DNA from: Clostridiales bacterium
Lineage (GTDB): Bacteria > Bacillota > Clostridia > Caldicoprobacterales > UBA3941
Length of the DNA stretch: 7,008 nucleotides
NCBI GenBank assembly: GCA_012522165.1
Contig: JAAYKZ010000386.1
Coordinates: 1-7,008 of the forward strand
Direction: 5' to 3'
Under the pieces are notes generated by a model that did not search any database, had not been told where the DNA came from, and worked only from the letters and a program-made list of their open reading frames with translations. Of this stretch, positions 6,838 through 7,008 are shown piece after piece. The position numbers and the translations under genes are program-made. Within the stretch, counting starts at the first letter, position 1, and each line of letters opens with the position of its first letter.

Positions 6838-6900
6838 TTTTATTAACCAATTTTAAAAGAAAAACTCTTTTTATAATCCAAATATGGTATAATAAACCAA
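6838..6900. repeat. Three copies of a 13-base repeat upstream of the MocR gene
   Basis: Plus-strand copies are TTTTATTAACCAA (6838-6850), TTTTATAATCCAA (6869-6881) and TATAATAAACCAA (6888-6900). They share a TATnAnnCCAA-like core, all in one orientation, starting 31 and 19 bases apart. The third copy overlaps a near-dyad TGGT-N7-ACCA (6885-6899). MocR proteins are known to bind direct repeats near their own promoters, so this is a candidate operator. The region is AT-rich, so part of the similarity could be chance. Confidence 0.4.
6885..6893 (+). promoter_or_regulatory. Candidate rightward extended -10 element
   Basis: TGGTATAAT is a full -10 with the TG extension, facing away from the MocR gene. 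No good -35 lies 16-18 bases upstream (CTCTTT at 17). If active, it would transcribe out of the right edge, possibly toward a divergent gene regulated by the MocR protein. It overlaps the third 13-base repeat. Confidence 0.35.
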
Positions 6901-7008
6901 GAGTCTATTTATGTATTTTTATAAGATGGATGCAGACAACCATTCTCTTAGACTTATAATATAATGGTATCAAATTTTGTGGTATTAGGATAGTGTAATT
7001 GAGACTAA
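6901..7008. other. Noncoding AT-rich end of the window
   Basis: I see no start codon with a ribosome-binding site and no convincing gene. Two further overlapping TATAAT hexamers occur at 6955-6960 and 6960-6965 on the plus strand, the first with CAGACA (6933-6938) 16 bases upstream, a 4/6 match to -35. TGGTAT recurs at 6965-6970 and 6980-6985. The stretch is probably the regulatory region of a gene beyond the edge. Confidence 0.4.

Overview
The window reads as an ordinary chromosomal stretch of a low-GC Gram-positive bacterium, most likely a member of Clostridia or Tissierellia. The base composition is AT-rich. Ribosome-binding sites are strong GGAGG types, promoters are near-consensus sigma-A types, and the aspartate kinase carries a SAPGKR motif that I associate with clostridial homologues. 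The genus-level origin is a guess from protein character, not an alignment.

Layout from left to right: (1) transketolase (tkt, +), complete, ending at a hairpin shared with the gene opposite it; (2) a 90-residue conserved-looking orphan on the minus strand with its own extended -10 promoter; (3) a divergently transcribed six-helix YihY/BrkB-family membrane protein (+); (4) an aspartate kinase (+) preceded by a perfect TTGACA-N17-TATAAT promoter and followed by two tandem hairpins; (5) a tightly coupled minus-strand pair, a MocR-type GntR/aminotransferase regulator followed two bases later by a flavin-reductase-like FMN split-barrel protein; (6) about 200 bases of AT-rich DNA upstream of the regulator. 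This last stretch holds three copies of a 13-base repeat, three TGGTAT hexamers and an extended -10 facing right, out of the window.

The genes do not form one pathway. Transketolase serves the pentose phosphate pathway, and aspartate kinase begins the aspartate-family amino acid pathway. The membrane protein and the 90-residue protein have no established role. The one clear functional unit is the regulator plus flavin-reductase-like operon, whose upstream repeats look like a candidate autoregulatory operator.

Two starts are better placed downstream of the longest open frames. Aspartate kinase should begin at 3454, because the longer frame starts inside the -35 box. The MocR protein should begin at 6805, because the longer frame starts at a TTG abutting the Shine-Dalgarno. 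I see no mobile element, CRISPR array, tRNA, rRNA or defence system, and nothing that looks like a wholly new system.
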